From contig JAEUVA010000011.1 of the NCBI GenBank assembly GCA_016787045.1, forward strand, positions 62,001-126,000: a stretch of 64,000 bases of DNA. Reading direction: 5' to 3'. Below, one piece after another: positions 36,767-46,264 of this stretch. The stretch is from Chitinophagales bacterium. GTDB taxonomy: Bacteria > Bacteroidota > Bacteroidia > Chitinophagales > LD1. The notes beneath the pieces were generated by a model. It was given only the letters and a program-made list of their open reading frames with translations, had not been told where the DNA came from and ran no database searches. The position numbers and the translations under genes are program-made. The first letter of the stretch is position 1; the number at the start of each line of letters is the position of its first letter.

Positions 36767-37926
36767 AATCGCTGCTCCACAAGTTATCGTACGTAACCCG
36801 CGCTAGCGATTGGCGGCTCAGTTTTGTGCCTTTTATTATGGGTACTGTTTACGTGTACTTGGGGTGGTTTCAAATTCCATTTACTTCACAAACCGTATGG
36901 CTCACCTTTCTTTCCCTGGTTACTACCGTTGGGTTTTCTTCGCTTGGCTATTTCATCAACGAATATTTTGATAAAGCAAGCGATGCCAAAGCCGGTAAAT
37001 TGAATAAGTTGGCTTATATGCCTAGCTCTGCACAATTTGGAATTTTTATTGGTTCGCTGCTGCTCACTTTTTTTCCGTGGATTTGGTTGCCAAGCACCTT
37101 TTTTTCGTGGTGTTTGATTACTACACAAGTTAGTTTGTTTTTGATGTATTCATTGCCATTTTCACGCTTCAAGGAGCACACCTATCTATCTTTGATTATT
37201 GATGCCAGTTATGCTTATGTAGTTCCACTGTGGCTTTCATTTTACACCTTTAGTTTAATAGCCGGGCAGCCGGGTAGCCCGTTGTGGTTTCATCTTTTTT
37301 CGGCTGCGGTGTTTTTTGTTGGTATTAGAAATATCGTTGTTCATCAGATTAAAGATGTATTCAGGGATGCACGGTTAGGATTGAATTTTTTGCCTTTAAG
37401 GTTAGGTGTTAATGCAACAAGAGTTGCCTTGCATACATTGCTCGTTTACGAATGCTTCTTTATGTTCTTGTTCATGGTGGCTTTTGTTTACGAAAAACCG
37501 CCTTTTATAATTCTTTTCTTTTTTTGTGCTGTCGGTTTCATGCTACAAGTGAATAGTATTTTTGTTGCTAAATCTGAGAATTGGAGAGAAGGTTTTTTTG
37601 CAAACAGAATTTATCAATATGCTTTTCCGTTGGGCGCGCTTACACTATTAAGCACAACTGATTTAAAATGGCTGATTATAGTTGTGCCCTTGCATCTACT
37701 GTTGCTTTTTCCACCAAGTTATGTTTCAGCCGCATCAGATTTTACATGCTACGTGTTTCATAAGTTGAAATCTGCCTTAGTGCATGTTGTTGTTACATAT
37801 TTTCGCCATCTTTTAAGCATGGCTATCAATTATCCAATTTATCTGTTCTTTAAACTGATTGGGATTGATTTAATAAAAGAAAACAAAACAGCAGCAGATG
37901 TTTTGTTCGGAAGAAAGAAAAAATAA
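36763..37926 (+). CDS. UbiA-family prenyltransferase (second copy)
   Basis: A 387-residue membrane protein with about nine helices. First Asp motif N66-EYF-D70-KAS-D74 and second motif VH194-QIKD198-VFR-D202. This set is typical of larger UbiA proteins encoded in surface-glycan clusters, some of which act on polyprenyl phosphate and phosphoribosyl or other sugar donors. It is not closely similar to the UbiA at 27382-28188; the two sit in divergent operons. Stop and AsnB start overlap by one base (TAATG), a coupled junction. Confidence 0.85.
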   Translation: MKSLLHKLSYVTRASDWRLSFVPFIMGTVYVYLGWFQIPFTSQTVWLTFLSLVTTVGFSSLGYFINEYFDKASDAKAGKLNKLAYMPSSAQFGIFIGSLLLTFFPWIWLPSTFFSWCLITTQVSLFLMYSLPFSRFKEHTYLSLIIDASYAYVVPLWLSFYTFSLIAGQPGSPLWFHLFSAAVFFVGIRNIVVHQIKDVFRDARLGLNFLPLRLGVNATRVALHTLLVYECFFMFLFMVAFVYEKPPFIILFFFCAVGFMLQVNSIFVAKSENWREGFFANRIYQYAFPLGALTLLSTTDLKWLIIVVPLHLLLLFPPSYVSAASDFTCYVFHKLKSALVHVVVTYFRHLLSMAINYPIYLFFKLIGIDLIKENKTAADVLFGRKKK

Positions 37927-39689
37927 TGTGCGGAATAGCCGGAATAATTGATTTTGAAAAAGGTGTTACCGATGCCGAAGTCCGTAGCATGACCGATGCC
38001 ATCCGCCATCGCGGTCCGGATGATGAAGGGCTTTATATAAACTCAAGCAAAACAGTTGGACTTGGGCACAGGCGACTCTCATTTTTAGATTTAAGCGAGA
38101 AAGGACGACAACCGCTATGCAATGAAGACGGCTCTGTTTGGATAACTTTTAACGGGGAGATTTACAATTATCGTGAACTCAAAAAAGAGTTGGAACAATC
38201 CGGACACAAATTTAAATCAAACACCGATAGCGAAGTGCTGGTGCATGGATATGAGCAGTGGGGAGTAAAGCTCTTAGATAAACTATTAGGCATGTGGGCA
38301 TTTGCCATCTGGGATGAAAAAAGCCAAACCCTCTTTGCTGCTCGCGACCGCTTTGGCATTAAACCCCTTTATTATGGAGAACAAAACGGAAGATTTGTTT
38401 TTGCTTCAGAGATAAAAGCAATTGCCACCATTGCGGATTACAAAAGAACGCTAAACAAAACAGCATTTGCCGACTATTTTAATTACCGCTATGTGCCAGC
38501 GCCAAATACCATTTGGAATGAAATAAAAAAACTACCTGCCGCTCATTATTTAGTTTTGAAAAATGGAAATTACTCAATACATGAATATTGGAAATTAGGC
38601 AGTAGCAATAAGCAAGAAAATCACAACCAACTTGTTGAAGAAGTAGATGAAATACTTTTTAATTCAGTGAAACTTCATGCAGTTAGCGATGTGCCGGTTG
38701 GTGCATTTTTGAGTGGCGGTTACGATAGTTCTGCAATTGCATACTATCTGCATCGAATGAAATACCCGCTGCAAACTTTCTCCATTGGATTTAATAACTG
38801 GGCGAATAGCGAACATAAATTTGCTGAGTTGGTTGCACAACAATTAGGCAGTAATCACACATCATATATTGTTGACGATGCTCACTTAGAGTTATTAGAC
38901 CATTTGGCTTGGGTTTATGACGAACCTCTTGCTGATATTTCTACTTTGCCAACGTATATGGTTAGCAAAGTGGCTGCTCAACACGTAAAAGCAGTGATGA
39001 GTGGCGAAGGCAGTGATGAAATTTTTGTGGGCTATACTTGGCAAAGAGAGTTTGAAGCAAAATCAATATGGCAGCGCTTGAAGTACAATTTTGAGCGTCA
39101 TCAAAATCCATATATCGTAGAATATTATGCCGAAGCTATGGACATGGGAAGATTTGATGCTGCTGAACAGAAAAAATTGTTGCATCCAAATTTACACCAC
39201 CACATTAGCGAGAACAGCGATTGGTTTTACGCCAAAAATTTCGATAAAAATTTAAGCCCATTAAAATCTATTCAGCAAATGGATATGAAATGTTTCATGG
39301 GCGAGTTGGTGTTAACCAAAGTAGATAGAGCAAGCATGGCAAATAATATAGAAGTACGCGTTCCGTTTTTGAATCACCAACTGTTTGAGAAAATTTTCAG
39401 TTTGCAGGAAAATCAATATCATCAACCTCAACAAACAAAATCTCTTTTGTATGCGCAGCTAAAAAGTGTTTTTCCAAAAGAGATTTTGCAACGCAGAAAG
39501 CAAGGCTTCGTTGGTCCAGATGTGTATTATCAAAATATATATTGGTACAAAGCAATGCTCGAAAATTCACGTTTGGTTAAGGATGAATTGATAAATCAAT
39601 TTGCAATAGATACTTACATTGCCAATGGTGAGAACTGGAAGCTTTGGAAAATTGTAGTAATGGAATTGTGGTATAGAAAATGGTGTTGA
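37926..39689 (+). CDS. asnB: Asparagine synthase (glutamine-hydrolysing)
   Basis: A 587-residue AsnB-type protein. The N-terminal Ntn-glutaminase uses C2 (MCGIAGIID), and RHRGPDDEG and GEIYNYRELK are intact. The C-terminal synthetase PP-loop is SGGYDSS (263-269). The Ntn-type glutaminase supplies ammonia, so it could make asparagine or, in cluster settings, amidate a carboxyl on a sugar or peptide. Its neighbours, all glycan-like, favour the latter, though a housekeeping role is not ruled out. TGATG overlap couples it to the next gene. Confidence 0.88.
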   Translation: MCGIAGIIDFEKGVTDAEVRSMTDAIRHRGPDDEGLYINSSKTVGLGHRRLSFLDLSEKGRQPLCNEDGSVWITFNGEIYNYRELKKELEQSGHKFKSNTDSEVLVHGYEQWGVKLLDKLLGMWAFAIWDEKSQTLFAARDRFGIKPLYYGEQNGRFVFASEIKAIATIADYKRTLNKTAFADYFNYRYVPAPNTIWNEIKKLPAAHYLVLKNGNYSIHEYWKLGSSNKQENHNQLVEEVDEILFNSVKLHAVSDVPVGAFLSGGYDSSAIAYYLHRMKYPLQTFSIGFNNWANSEHKFAELVAQQLGSNHTSYIVDDAHLELLDHLAWVYDEPLADISTLPTYMVSKVAAQHVKAVMSGEGSDEIFVGYTWQREFEAKSIWQRLKYNFERHQNPYIVEYYAEAMDMGRFDAAEQKKLLHPNLHHHISENSDWFYAKNFDKNLSPLKSIQQMDMKCFMGELVLTKVDRASMANNIEVRVPFLNHQLFEKIFSLQENQYHQPQQTKSLLYAQLKSVFPKEILQRRKQGFVGPDVYYQNIYWYKAMLENSRLVKDELINQFAIDTYIANGENWKLWKIVVMELWYRKWC

Positions 39690-41704
39690 TGAACAGGGAA
39701 AATATCTTTGTATTCGTAGTGTGTGGCGGTGTTGAACACATTGACGCTTTGCACTATTCTTTAAAAGCACTTCGTAGGGTTTCAAAACATCGTTTAATAG
39801 TTCTTACTGATTCTTTGCGCAATGAAATAGCTATTGAACATGATGATATAATTGATGTCGCAACTCCTGAAAAATACAATCATCATCAGGCGAGTATTTA
39901 TCTTAAAACCGGCATTCATAAATTTCTTCCTAAAGGAAACTTGTATTGCTATCTCGACACAGATGTTATTGCACTAGATGAAAGTGCAGATGATATTTTT
40001 AATGAATATGCCGCGCCCATTACTTTTGCTCCTGATCATTGTGTGACAGATCAATTCAGCCCATCTGCTATGAAGTGCGGTTGTGCCGAAAAATTTGAAT
40101 TTTGGGAAACCGAGTTAAAATTTTTATTTTCTAAATACAAAGATCTTTCGCGACAACCCGAAAACCTTGAAAAGAAAAGACGATTAGAAAAAAAGCTTGC
40201 CGACATTAAAAAGAATCCATTTTACTACAAATGGATTTCATTTCGATTTAACTTTTCGCGTAACATTTTCAAGTTAGATGACGACAACTTTTTGGATAAG
40301 CGAAAAAACCTTTGGATAGATAGAAACGGGCAGCCCATTTTGTACGAAAAAGATGTTCAAAGCGCTGTTGAAGCAATTGAAAGCACAACATTGTACAGAT
40401 TAGACAAAATTGATGGCAAACGCTGGCTGCGTGAAGGATTAGATGTTTTTGATGCGCGCTGCAATCACTTGAAAGAGGCAATAAAAATGGAGTTTGATAT
40501 TGATGTAATTACTACAAATTGGCAGCATTGGAATGGAGGGGTTTTTTTATTTGATGATAGCAGTGTCGGCTTTTTAGAAAGTTGGCATCAAAAAACAATT
40601 CAAACTTTTGAACTGACCCAATGGAAAACGCGCGATCAAGGAACATTGATTGCAACTGCATGGGAGTTTGGTTTGCAGCAACACAAAACTTTGCCTAAAA
40701 AATTTAATCTGATTGCTGACTACGGTCACAAAAAAATTCAACATTTGGGTAGCTTGACTTTTGAGTTTGGCGATATGGAAATTGTGAAGCCCGCTTTAAT
40801 TCATATCTATCACCATTGGGCAGATTTGAAGTGGGAAGTGTGGAATGAGGTTGAAAGAACAACAGGAATTGCCACCGACCCTGATGCCTCAACCGTAAAC
40901 GGGCTTTGGATTGGCAACAAACTCAGCAAAATTGAGTTACTTACTATTCATTCGTTTTTAAAATTTGGACACCGTTTTCGATTATGGTTATATGAGCCTT
41001 TAGAAACTAAACTTCCTGAAGGAGTATTGATTGGTGATGCACATCAAATTATTCCACGAGAAAACATTTTTCGATACAAGAATAAAAGCCAGTTTGGGCA
41101 TGGCAAAGGAAGTGTGGCCGGGTTTAGCGATATTTTCAGATACAAATTATTATTTGACAAAGGGGGCTGGTGGGTTGATATGGATATTACTTGTTTGAAA
41201 CCATTAGATTATGAAAAACCATACTTTTTTAGAAAACATCATAACCTAAATGTAGTGGGCAATGTAATGAAATGCCCTAAAGGAAGCGAGTTGATGAAAC
41301 GTTGTTATGACGAAGCATTTGCTGAGGTAAATGAACACAACACAGATTGGCATAAGCCAATAGATATTTTAAACAAGCACATTGAAGCATTGAATTTGAA
41401 GGGTTACATCGTAAACGACATTAGCAATCAAGATAGATGGGACGATACGGGACGATTTATTTATGGTGCAACTGATGTTCCTAAAAATTGGAATTTTATT
41501 CATTGGCAAAATGAAGAATGGCGCAATCAAAACTTAGATAAAGAAAACTTTCCGCATCAGGGTAAATTGGCATCCCTGTTATCGCAATACGGATTGTTTG
41601 AACCACCAAAATCACGATGGCAAGAATGGATAAATGAGTGGCAGTTTTCTTTTTTTTATAGAAAAATTAAATGGGTATATTTCAGATTAACTTCGCAACG
41701 TTAA
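39689..41704 (+). CDS. Two-domain glycosyltransferase (GT-A pair, C-terminal GT32-like)
   Basis: A 671-residue protein that looks like two nucleotide-sugar transferases in one chain. The N-terminal domain has CYLDTDV with the D90-T-D92 metal motif and an FVFVVCGG first strand. The C-terminal part has GGWWVDMDITCLKPL with D497-M-D499, typical of GT32/Gly_transf_sug DxD enzymes. ATG at 39689 forms TGATG with the AsnB stop; an earlier ATG at 39680 is possible. Such a bifunctional protein could add two sugars in sequence. The linker is about 350 residues and is not recognised. Confidence 0.75.
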   Translation: MNRENIFVFVVCGGVEHIDALHYSLKALRRVSKHRLIVLTDSLRNEIAIEHDDIIDVATPEKYNHHQASIYLKTGIHKFLPKGNLYCYLDTDVIALDESADDIFNEYAAPITFAPDHCVTDQFSPSAMKCGCAEKFEFWETELKFLFSKYKDLSRQPENLEKKRRLEKKLADIKKNPFYYKWISFRFNFSRNIFKLDDDNFLDKRKNLWIDRNGQPILYEKDVQSAVEAIESTTLYRLDKIDGKRWLREGLDVFDARCNHLKEAIKMEFDIDVITTNWQHWNGGVFLFDDSSVGFLESWHQKTIQTFELTQWKTRDQGTLIATAWEFGLQQHKTLPKKFNLIADYGHKKIQHLGSLTFEFGDMEIVKPALIHIYHHWADLKWEVWNEVERTTGIATDPDASTVNGLWIGNKLSKIELLTIHSFLKFGHRFRLWLYEPLETKLPEGVLIGDAHQIIPRENIFRYKNKSQFGHGKGSVAGFSDIFRYKLLFDKGGWWVDMDITCLKPLDYEKPYFFRKHHNLNVVGNVMKCPKGSELMKRCYDEAFAEVNEHNTDWHKPIDILNKHIEALNLKGYIVNDISNQDRWDDTGRFIYGATDVPKNWNFIHWQNEEWRNQNLDKENFPHQGKLASLLSQYGLFEPPKSRWQEWINEWQFSFFYRKIKWVYFRLTSQR

Positions 41705-43258
41705 ATGGAATTACATAAAAAGGTATTAGAGCAATATGCAGCCACAAGAAGCGGCACCTACAAGCAGGTGGTGTGTCACGCGCCATTTGTGAATTTAAAT
41801 TTTGAGCAAAATGGAAATGTGCGCGCATGTTGCTACAACACAAAAGATATTTTGGGAAATTGGTCTCAACAAACCATTCGGGAAATATGGTTCAGCGAGT
41901 CTGCACAAAAATTGCGCAATCATATTCGCAACAACGATTTGGGCGGAGGTTGTACAGAATGTGGCACCATGATTATTGCCGGCAATAATCATGGTGTGCG
42001 AGCAAAATATTTTGATGAGTTTGCACCTAACAACCTTTCATCCCGCATTCATTATTTCAGAAATAAATTGAATGGACACATAAACTACCCGCGTGTGATG
42101 GAGTTTGAATTGAGCAACGAGTGCAACTTGGAGTGTGTCATGTGTAACGGATATTTCTCTTCCAGCATCAGAAAGAACAGAGAAAAACTGTCGCCAACCA
42201 TTTCTCCATACAACGAAAGGTTTGTAGATGAATTAGATGAATTTATTCCTCACCTTACCGATGCAAAATTTTTAGGTGGTGAGCCATTTATGATTGAAAT
42301 TTATTTGAAAATATGGGAGCGCATTTTAAAAATAAATCCTTCTGTTTGTATTCATATTACAACCAACGGAACATTTTTAAACAATCGAATTAAAGACCTT
42401 TTAGAAGGATTAAAAGCTGGTATTATTCTTTCTATAGACTCGGTAAATAAAGACACTTACGAGAAAATAAGAGTGAATGGAAAGTATGAGAAGGTAATGG
42501 AAAACATGAGTTATCTTCTTGATTATACTAAACGCAAGAAGACATTTATTTCAATGGCAGCCTGCCCCATTACATACAATTGGAAAGAATTGCCGCAGAT
42601 GCTGGAATTCTGCATGGAGCGCAATATTGCTTTGTATTTTAATGCAGTTTTTTCTCCCGCTGAATTGTCGCTAAAAGAACAAAGTCTTGCCTATCAGCAA
42701 GAGGTAATCAGCCATCTTGAATCCTATAAATTACCGGAGCAAAAAGGCAACCCTCAATCGCCTGTAAACCTCAGCATAAATGCCTATCGCGACTTCGTGA
42801 ATTTACTTAAAGGTTGGGTGGCCGAAAGCAAACTCAAATCAAAAAATACACCCACTAAAGAGTATTCGTTTGTAGAAACTAAATTCATAAAAAATGAAAC
42901 AGCTAACTGGAATTTAGAGTTGTTGTTTGAAAAAATAAAAGCACTGGATGCTATTACCGAGCAAGGATATGTGGACAAGGAAGTTGCTTTTTTGAATGAC
43001 ATTGCCAACCTGTTTGTGGCAACACCACACGAGCATTTAGCTACAGTATTAAAGTATTACATACAACTGGGCAAACCAGATATTAGTGAACTTGAACAAT
43101 TTAAGGCTACAGAAATAGCTACTCTAATAAACAATCATGCAGGCAGAGAAAATATTTTGGTACAAATGTCAAAAGCCTCACCCAAAGTGCTGTCGCAAAA
43201 TTTAATTGCACTTGAGTTAGAGCAGATGAAGAAATTGCTTTCATCTCAATTTAATTGA
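41705..43258 (+). CDS. N-twitch radical SAM protein
   Basis: A 517-residue protein. The N-terminal domain carries extra cysteines (VVCHAPF, RACCYNTKD, GGGCTEC), and the radical SAM barrel follows with C140-NLE-C144-VM-C147. In the usual twitch or SPASM enzymes the extra cluster domain is C-terminal; here it precedes the barrel, as in the N-twitch family. The FLGGEPF strand and ITTNGTFL are typical SAM-barrel strands. A helical tail of about 170 residues follows. Last gene of the plus-strand operon; it overlaps 43246-44703 by 13 bases tail-to-tail. Substrate unknown. Confidence 0.85.
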   Translation: MELHKKVLEQYAATRSGTYKQVVCHAPFVNLNFEQNGNVRACCYNTKDILGNWSQQTIREIWFSESAQKLRNHIRNNDLGGGCTECGTMIIAGNNHGVRAKYFDEFAPNNLSSRIHYFRNKLNGHINYPRVMEFELSNECNLECVMCNGYFSSSIRKNREKLSPTISPYNERFVDELDEFIPHLTDAKFLGGEPFMIEIYLKIWERILKINPSVCIHITTNGTFLNNRIKDLLEGLKAGIILSIDSVNKDTYEKIRVNGKYEKVMENMSYLLDYTKRKKTFISMAACPITYNWKELPQMLEFCMERNIALYFNAVFSPAELSLKEQSLAYQQEVISHLESYKLPEQKGNPQSPVNLSINAYRDFVNLLKGWVAESKLKSKNTPTKEYSFVETKFIKNETANWNLELLFEKIKALDAITEQGYVDKEVAFLNDIANLFVATPHEHLATVLKYYIQLGKPDISELEQFKATEIATLINNHAGRENILVQMSKASPKVLSQNLIALELEQMKKLLSSQFN

Positions 43259-44703
43259 TTGCAATAAATTTTTTCGTAATCGTCTGCAAGCGTATTAGCA
43301 GCTTTGCTTTCAAATTCTTTTACCAAAATATCGGGAGGTGATTGATAAATAGAAAGATAAAATCCGGCAATTTCAGTACGACTTTTTAGCAATAAGCGAA
43401 CATCCTCTAATTTTGAAAACAAGTTTTGCAGGCGATACTTTTTTTGATCTTCACCTTCATCAGACGATAGATAAACATGCTTTGTCAATTTTTCCTTAAG
43501 CAACTTTTCTGCTTTTGCTTCGTCAATATTTCCAACTTCAGTGGCATCTAATTTTTCTCTTTCAATGGCTTCCAGCCACCAGTTTTTAAACTGCACATCC
43601 ACTAAGTTTTTATAGATACCAATGTTGTAGGCAGCGAGCGGTGCTTGGCGATCTTCTTTGCTAAAAACCGTATTAGAAAGTGTGGTGTAAATTTTCTCCA
43701 ATTCTTCTACAGGCAGCGCCCAAATGCTCCACTCTACAGGGCGGTGGATGGTGTTGAACCAAATGTTTACGTTATGCTTATTTACAAACCGGATGAACTC
43801 CGGCATTTCGTGCCAATTGTTGCGCATAGGGTTTACCATGATGCAGAGCGTGCGCTTGTTTTCTTTACAGTATTGATGATAGAATTGAAAGTGTTCCATC
43901 AATCTATCAAAATGTGCATTCACTCTAATGGTTTCATAAATATTTGGTGTAAGCGAATCAATAGAAAGGTTGATGTGTATGTTTAATTTACCCAACCACT
44001 CTTTCACTTTGTAATTCAATACCGTGCCATTGGTAGCAATGGTGATTTTTAGTTTTGGATTTAGCTTCTCTACTTTTTCAAAAATCTTAAAAACAATACC
44101 AATCAAAAACGGCTCTCCGCCATTAAAGCGCAACTCTTTTAAGTGCGGAATAAATTCTTCTAACTGCTCTACAAATGCTTCGTCATAAGGGCTGCGAATA
44201 GGTGGAAGTTTCTCCCTGTTTTTGCGGATAGAAGACGAAAGTTCACCAATACACATCACACACTCCAAATTGCAGGTATTATTCAGCTCCAACTCTAACA
44301 TGCTGGGGTAATCGGCCGGCTCATTCACATCATAAGCGCGAGCTAAAACAGAGGTATAGTTGCCGCCTTGAAGATTTTTCAAACACACATTGCATTTATC
44401 GGTGAGGTTGTATGCCAAAAGATTTTTGCGCAGCGACTGATACTTTTCGCCAAACCAAATTTCGCGAATAGATTTTTTGGGGTAGGCATCCGGTTCAATA
44501 AATGTGAGCCAGCAAGGTGCGCAATCGCCATGCACATTAAAATACATATTGCTGAATGGCGCGTGGCATATATGTGTAGCTTGCGGTTTACTGCGAGCAG
44601 CATTGTATGAAGTAATAGTTTCGCTCGGCAACTCGGGTCCAGAGGGGTTGTTGCGCAATTTGCCTACTGCTTTACTTACAATATTTAATAACAGATTCTT
44701 CAC
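43246..44703 (-). CDS. N-twitch radical SAM protein
   Basis: A 485-residue paralogue: extra cysteines at C61 and C64 and CNVC at 104-107, then C144-NLE-C148-VM-C151. NGGEPFL and ATNGTVL are the later barrel strands. Start is GTG 44703, giving a GTGA overlap with the stop of 44700-46211, so translation is coupled. No ATG in frame preserves the N-terminal domain as well. The tail is helical and acidic. Member of the six-copy N-twitch group. Confidence 0.85.
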   Translation of the reverse strand: MKNLLLNIVSKAVGKLRNNPSGPELPSETITSYNAARSKPQATHICHAPFSNMYFNVHGDCAPCWLTFIEPDAYPKKSIREIWFGEKYQSLRKNLLAYNLTDKCNVCLKNLQGGNYTSVLARAYDVNEPADYPSMLELELNNTCNLECVMCIGELSSSIRKNREKLPPIRSPYDEAFVEQLEEFIPHLKELRFNGGEPFLIGIVFKIFEKVEKLNPKLKITIATNGTVLNYKVKEWLGKLNIHINLSIDSLTPNIYETIRVNAHFDRLMEHFQFYHQYCKENKRTLCIMVNPMRNNWHEMPEFIRFVNKHNVNIWFNTIHRPVEWSIWALPVEELEKIYTTLSNTVFSKEDRQAPLAAYNIGIYKNLVDVQFKNWWLEAIEREKLDATEVGNIDEAKAEKLLKEKLTKHVYLSSDEGEDQKKYRLQNLFSKLEDVRLLLKSRTEIAGFYLSIYQSPPDILVKEFESKAANTLADDYEKIYCNQLN

Positions 44704-46211
44704 TCTTCTACTAATTTTATAAACGGCAATGATTCTCGCGCCATTTCTCTGAGTGATTTCACATCATTTTCCATCAAAGAGACGATTGTGGTTTCTAATT
44801 CTCCAAGTGCCATCATACTGTAAATGCGTCTTTTTTCTTCTTCATCGAAAACAGACAAAACCTCTGTCATTTTAGAAATTACCTCTTCAAAGTTGACATA
44901 ACTTAAAGAAGGATTGTTACTTACAACAAATCGAAAGTGATCTTGTATTTCTTCCAACGTATAAACTTGTTTAATCACAACATCTTTTCGCTTATGAACT
45001 AACTCAGGGTCTTCATTTTTGATTAGCTCCGCTTCAAAACGATAATCTAAGTATCGCTTCTCTTCCGGGTTATCTATGTAAGTTTGAATGTATTTTTTGA
45101 AATCTTCAAAACATCGGTAATTGTGCCGTTCTTTTTGCGAAAGACGAGGCAAAGAAACTGTTCTCATATACGCTAACACCTCTTGCAATTGAGCAGTAGA
45201 AAACTCGGTGATGGAGAATTCAACCGGCCGCTCCAGGTAGCTTACAAAAATGAATGCATCCACTTCATTACACAGTTCAATCACACGCGGCAATTCTTTC
45301 CAATTATCTTTTTGCACAGTGAAACTGAGTGAAAGATACTTGCCTTTTCTGCGGCACACTTCACTAAACCTTCTGATGTTGTGCATCAGTTTATCGTGCT
45401 GAATATTTTTGCGAATGCCTTCTACAATATCTTTGTCCACCGCATCAATACTCACCGCCACATCAAAATCTAAATCATTGATGAGGGCTTCAATCTTACT
45501 GTTCCAATGGCTGCCGTTGGTAATGACAAACAGCGGCAGTTTCGGGTTCAGCTGCTTTATCAAATCCCAAATCCTGTAGTAGATAGAAATTAAAAATGGT
45601 TCGCCACCATAAAACTTTGCCTCTTTTAAATGCGGAATGTATTTAGCTAACTGCTCTAAAAATTTATCGTCATAAGGCATTGGTATTGGCGGCAACTTGT
45701 CGCGATTTTTGCGAATACTACTACTCACTTCACCCACACACATTTGGCATTCGAGGTTGCACTCATTGCTCAATTCAAATTCCATCACCTGCGGAAAAGT
45801 GGCTGCCGTGTTTTCATAGTATTTATCAAACACCAATGGTTTTAGGTTGCTGAACTTTCCTTTTTCAAAAAAGTAGCGGCAATGCTGGCAGCCATAGTCC
45901 AAATCATTGTTGCTCATGTGTGTGCGCAATTGCTGCGCTTCTTTGCTGTTCCAAATTTGGTCTATAGTTTGGTTGGGATATTGCCCTAATTGCACATCGC
46001 GGTTGTAGGAACAGGCAAACACTTTGCCCGAAAAAGAAAAAGTTAAACTGTTGAACGGCACATAGCAAAAAATCGGCTTGGCGCCCAGCGGGCGAAAGCT
46101 GTTGTATTTGCGGTATTGGTGCAAATCAAGCGCGTGGTAGCCGGCTGCTTTGGAGGCATCGTGGTTGCGCTTATCGCTAAGTCGGGTTTTGATGTGTTCA
46201 ACTAAATTCAT
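44700..46211 (-). CDS. N-twitch radical SAM protein
   Basis: A 503-residue protein with extra cysteines C67 (FACSYN) and GCQHC (C108, C111), then C151-NLE-C155-QM-C158 and YGGEPFL. This copy and the one at 56910-58418 are the closest pair in the group: both have PIFCY-PFNSLTFS near residue 50, the DKLPP-PYDD motif and a matching tail. They bracket a block of GT-C-like and SGNH genes, which suggests duplication or recombination. First gene of a coupled pair with 43246-44703. Confidence 0.87.
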   Translation of the reverse strand: MNLVEHIKTRLSDKRNHDASKAAGYHALDLHQYRKYNSFRPLGAKPIFCYVPFNSLTFSFSGKVFACSYNRDVQLGQYPNQTIDQIWNSKEAQQLRTHMSNNDLDYGCQHCRYFFEKGKFSNLKPLVFDKYYENTAATFPQVMEFELSNECNLECQMCVGEVSSSIRKNRDKLPPIPMPYDDKFLEQLAKYIPHLKEAKFYGGEPFLISIYYRIWDLIKQLNPKLPLFVITNGSHWNSKIEALINDLDFDVAVSIDAVDKDIVEGIRKNIQHDKLMHNIRRFSEVCRRKGKYLSLSFTVQKDNWKELPRVIELCNEVDAFIFVSYLERPVEFSITEFSTAQLQEVLAYMRTVSLPRLSQKERHNYRCFEDFKKYIQTYIDNPEEKRYLDYRFEAELIKNEDPELVHKRKDVVIKQVYTLEEIQDHFRFVVSNNPSLSYVNFEEVISKMTEVLSVFDEEEKRRIYSMMALGELETTIVSLMENDVKSLREMARESLPFIKLVEE

Positions 46212-46264
46212 CTATAAAAAGTATAGCTTGGTTGATAACTCCGCTGTGTACATGTACTATGCGT

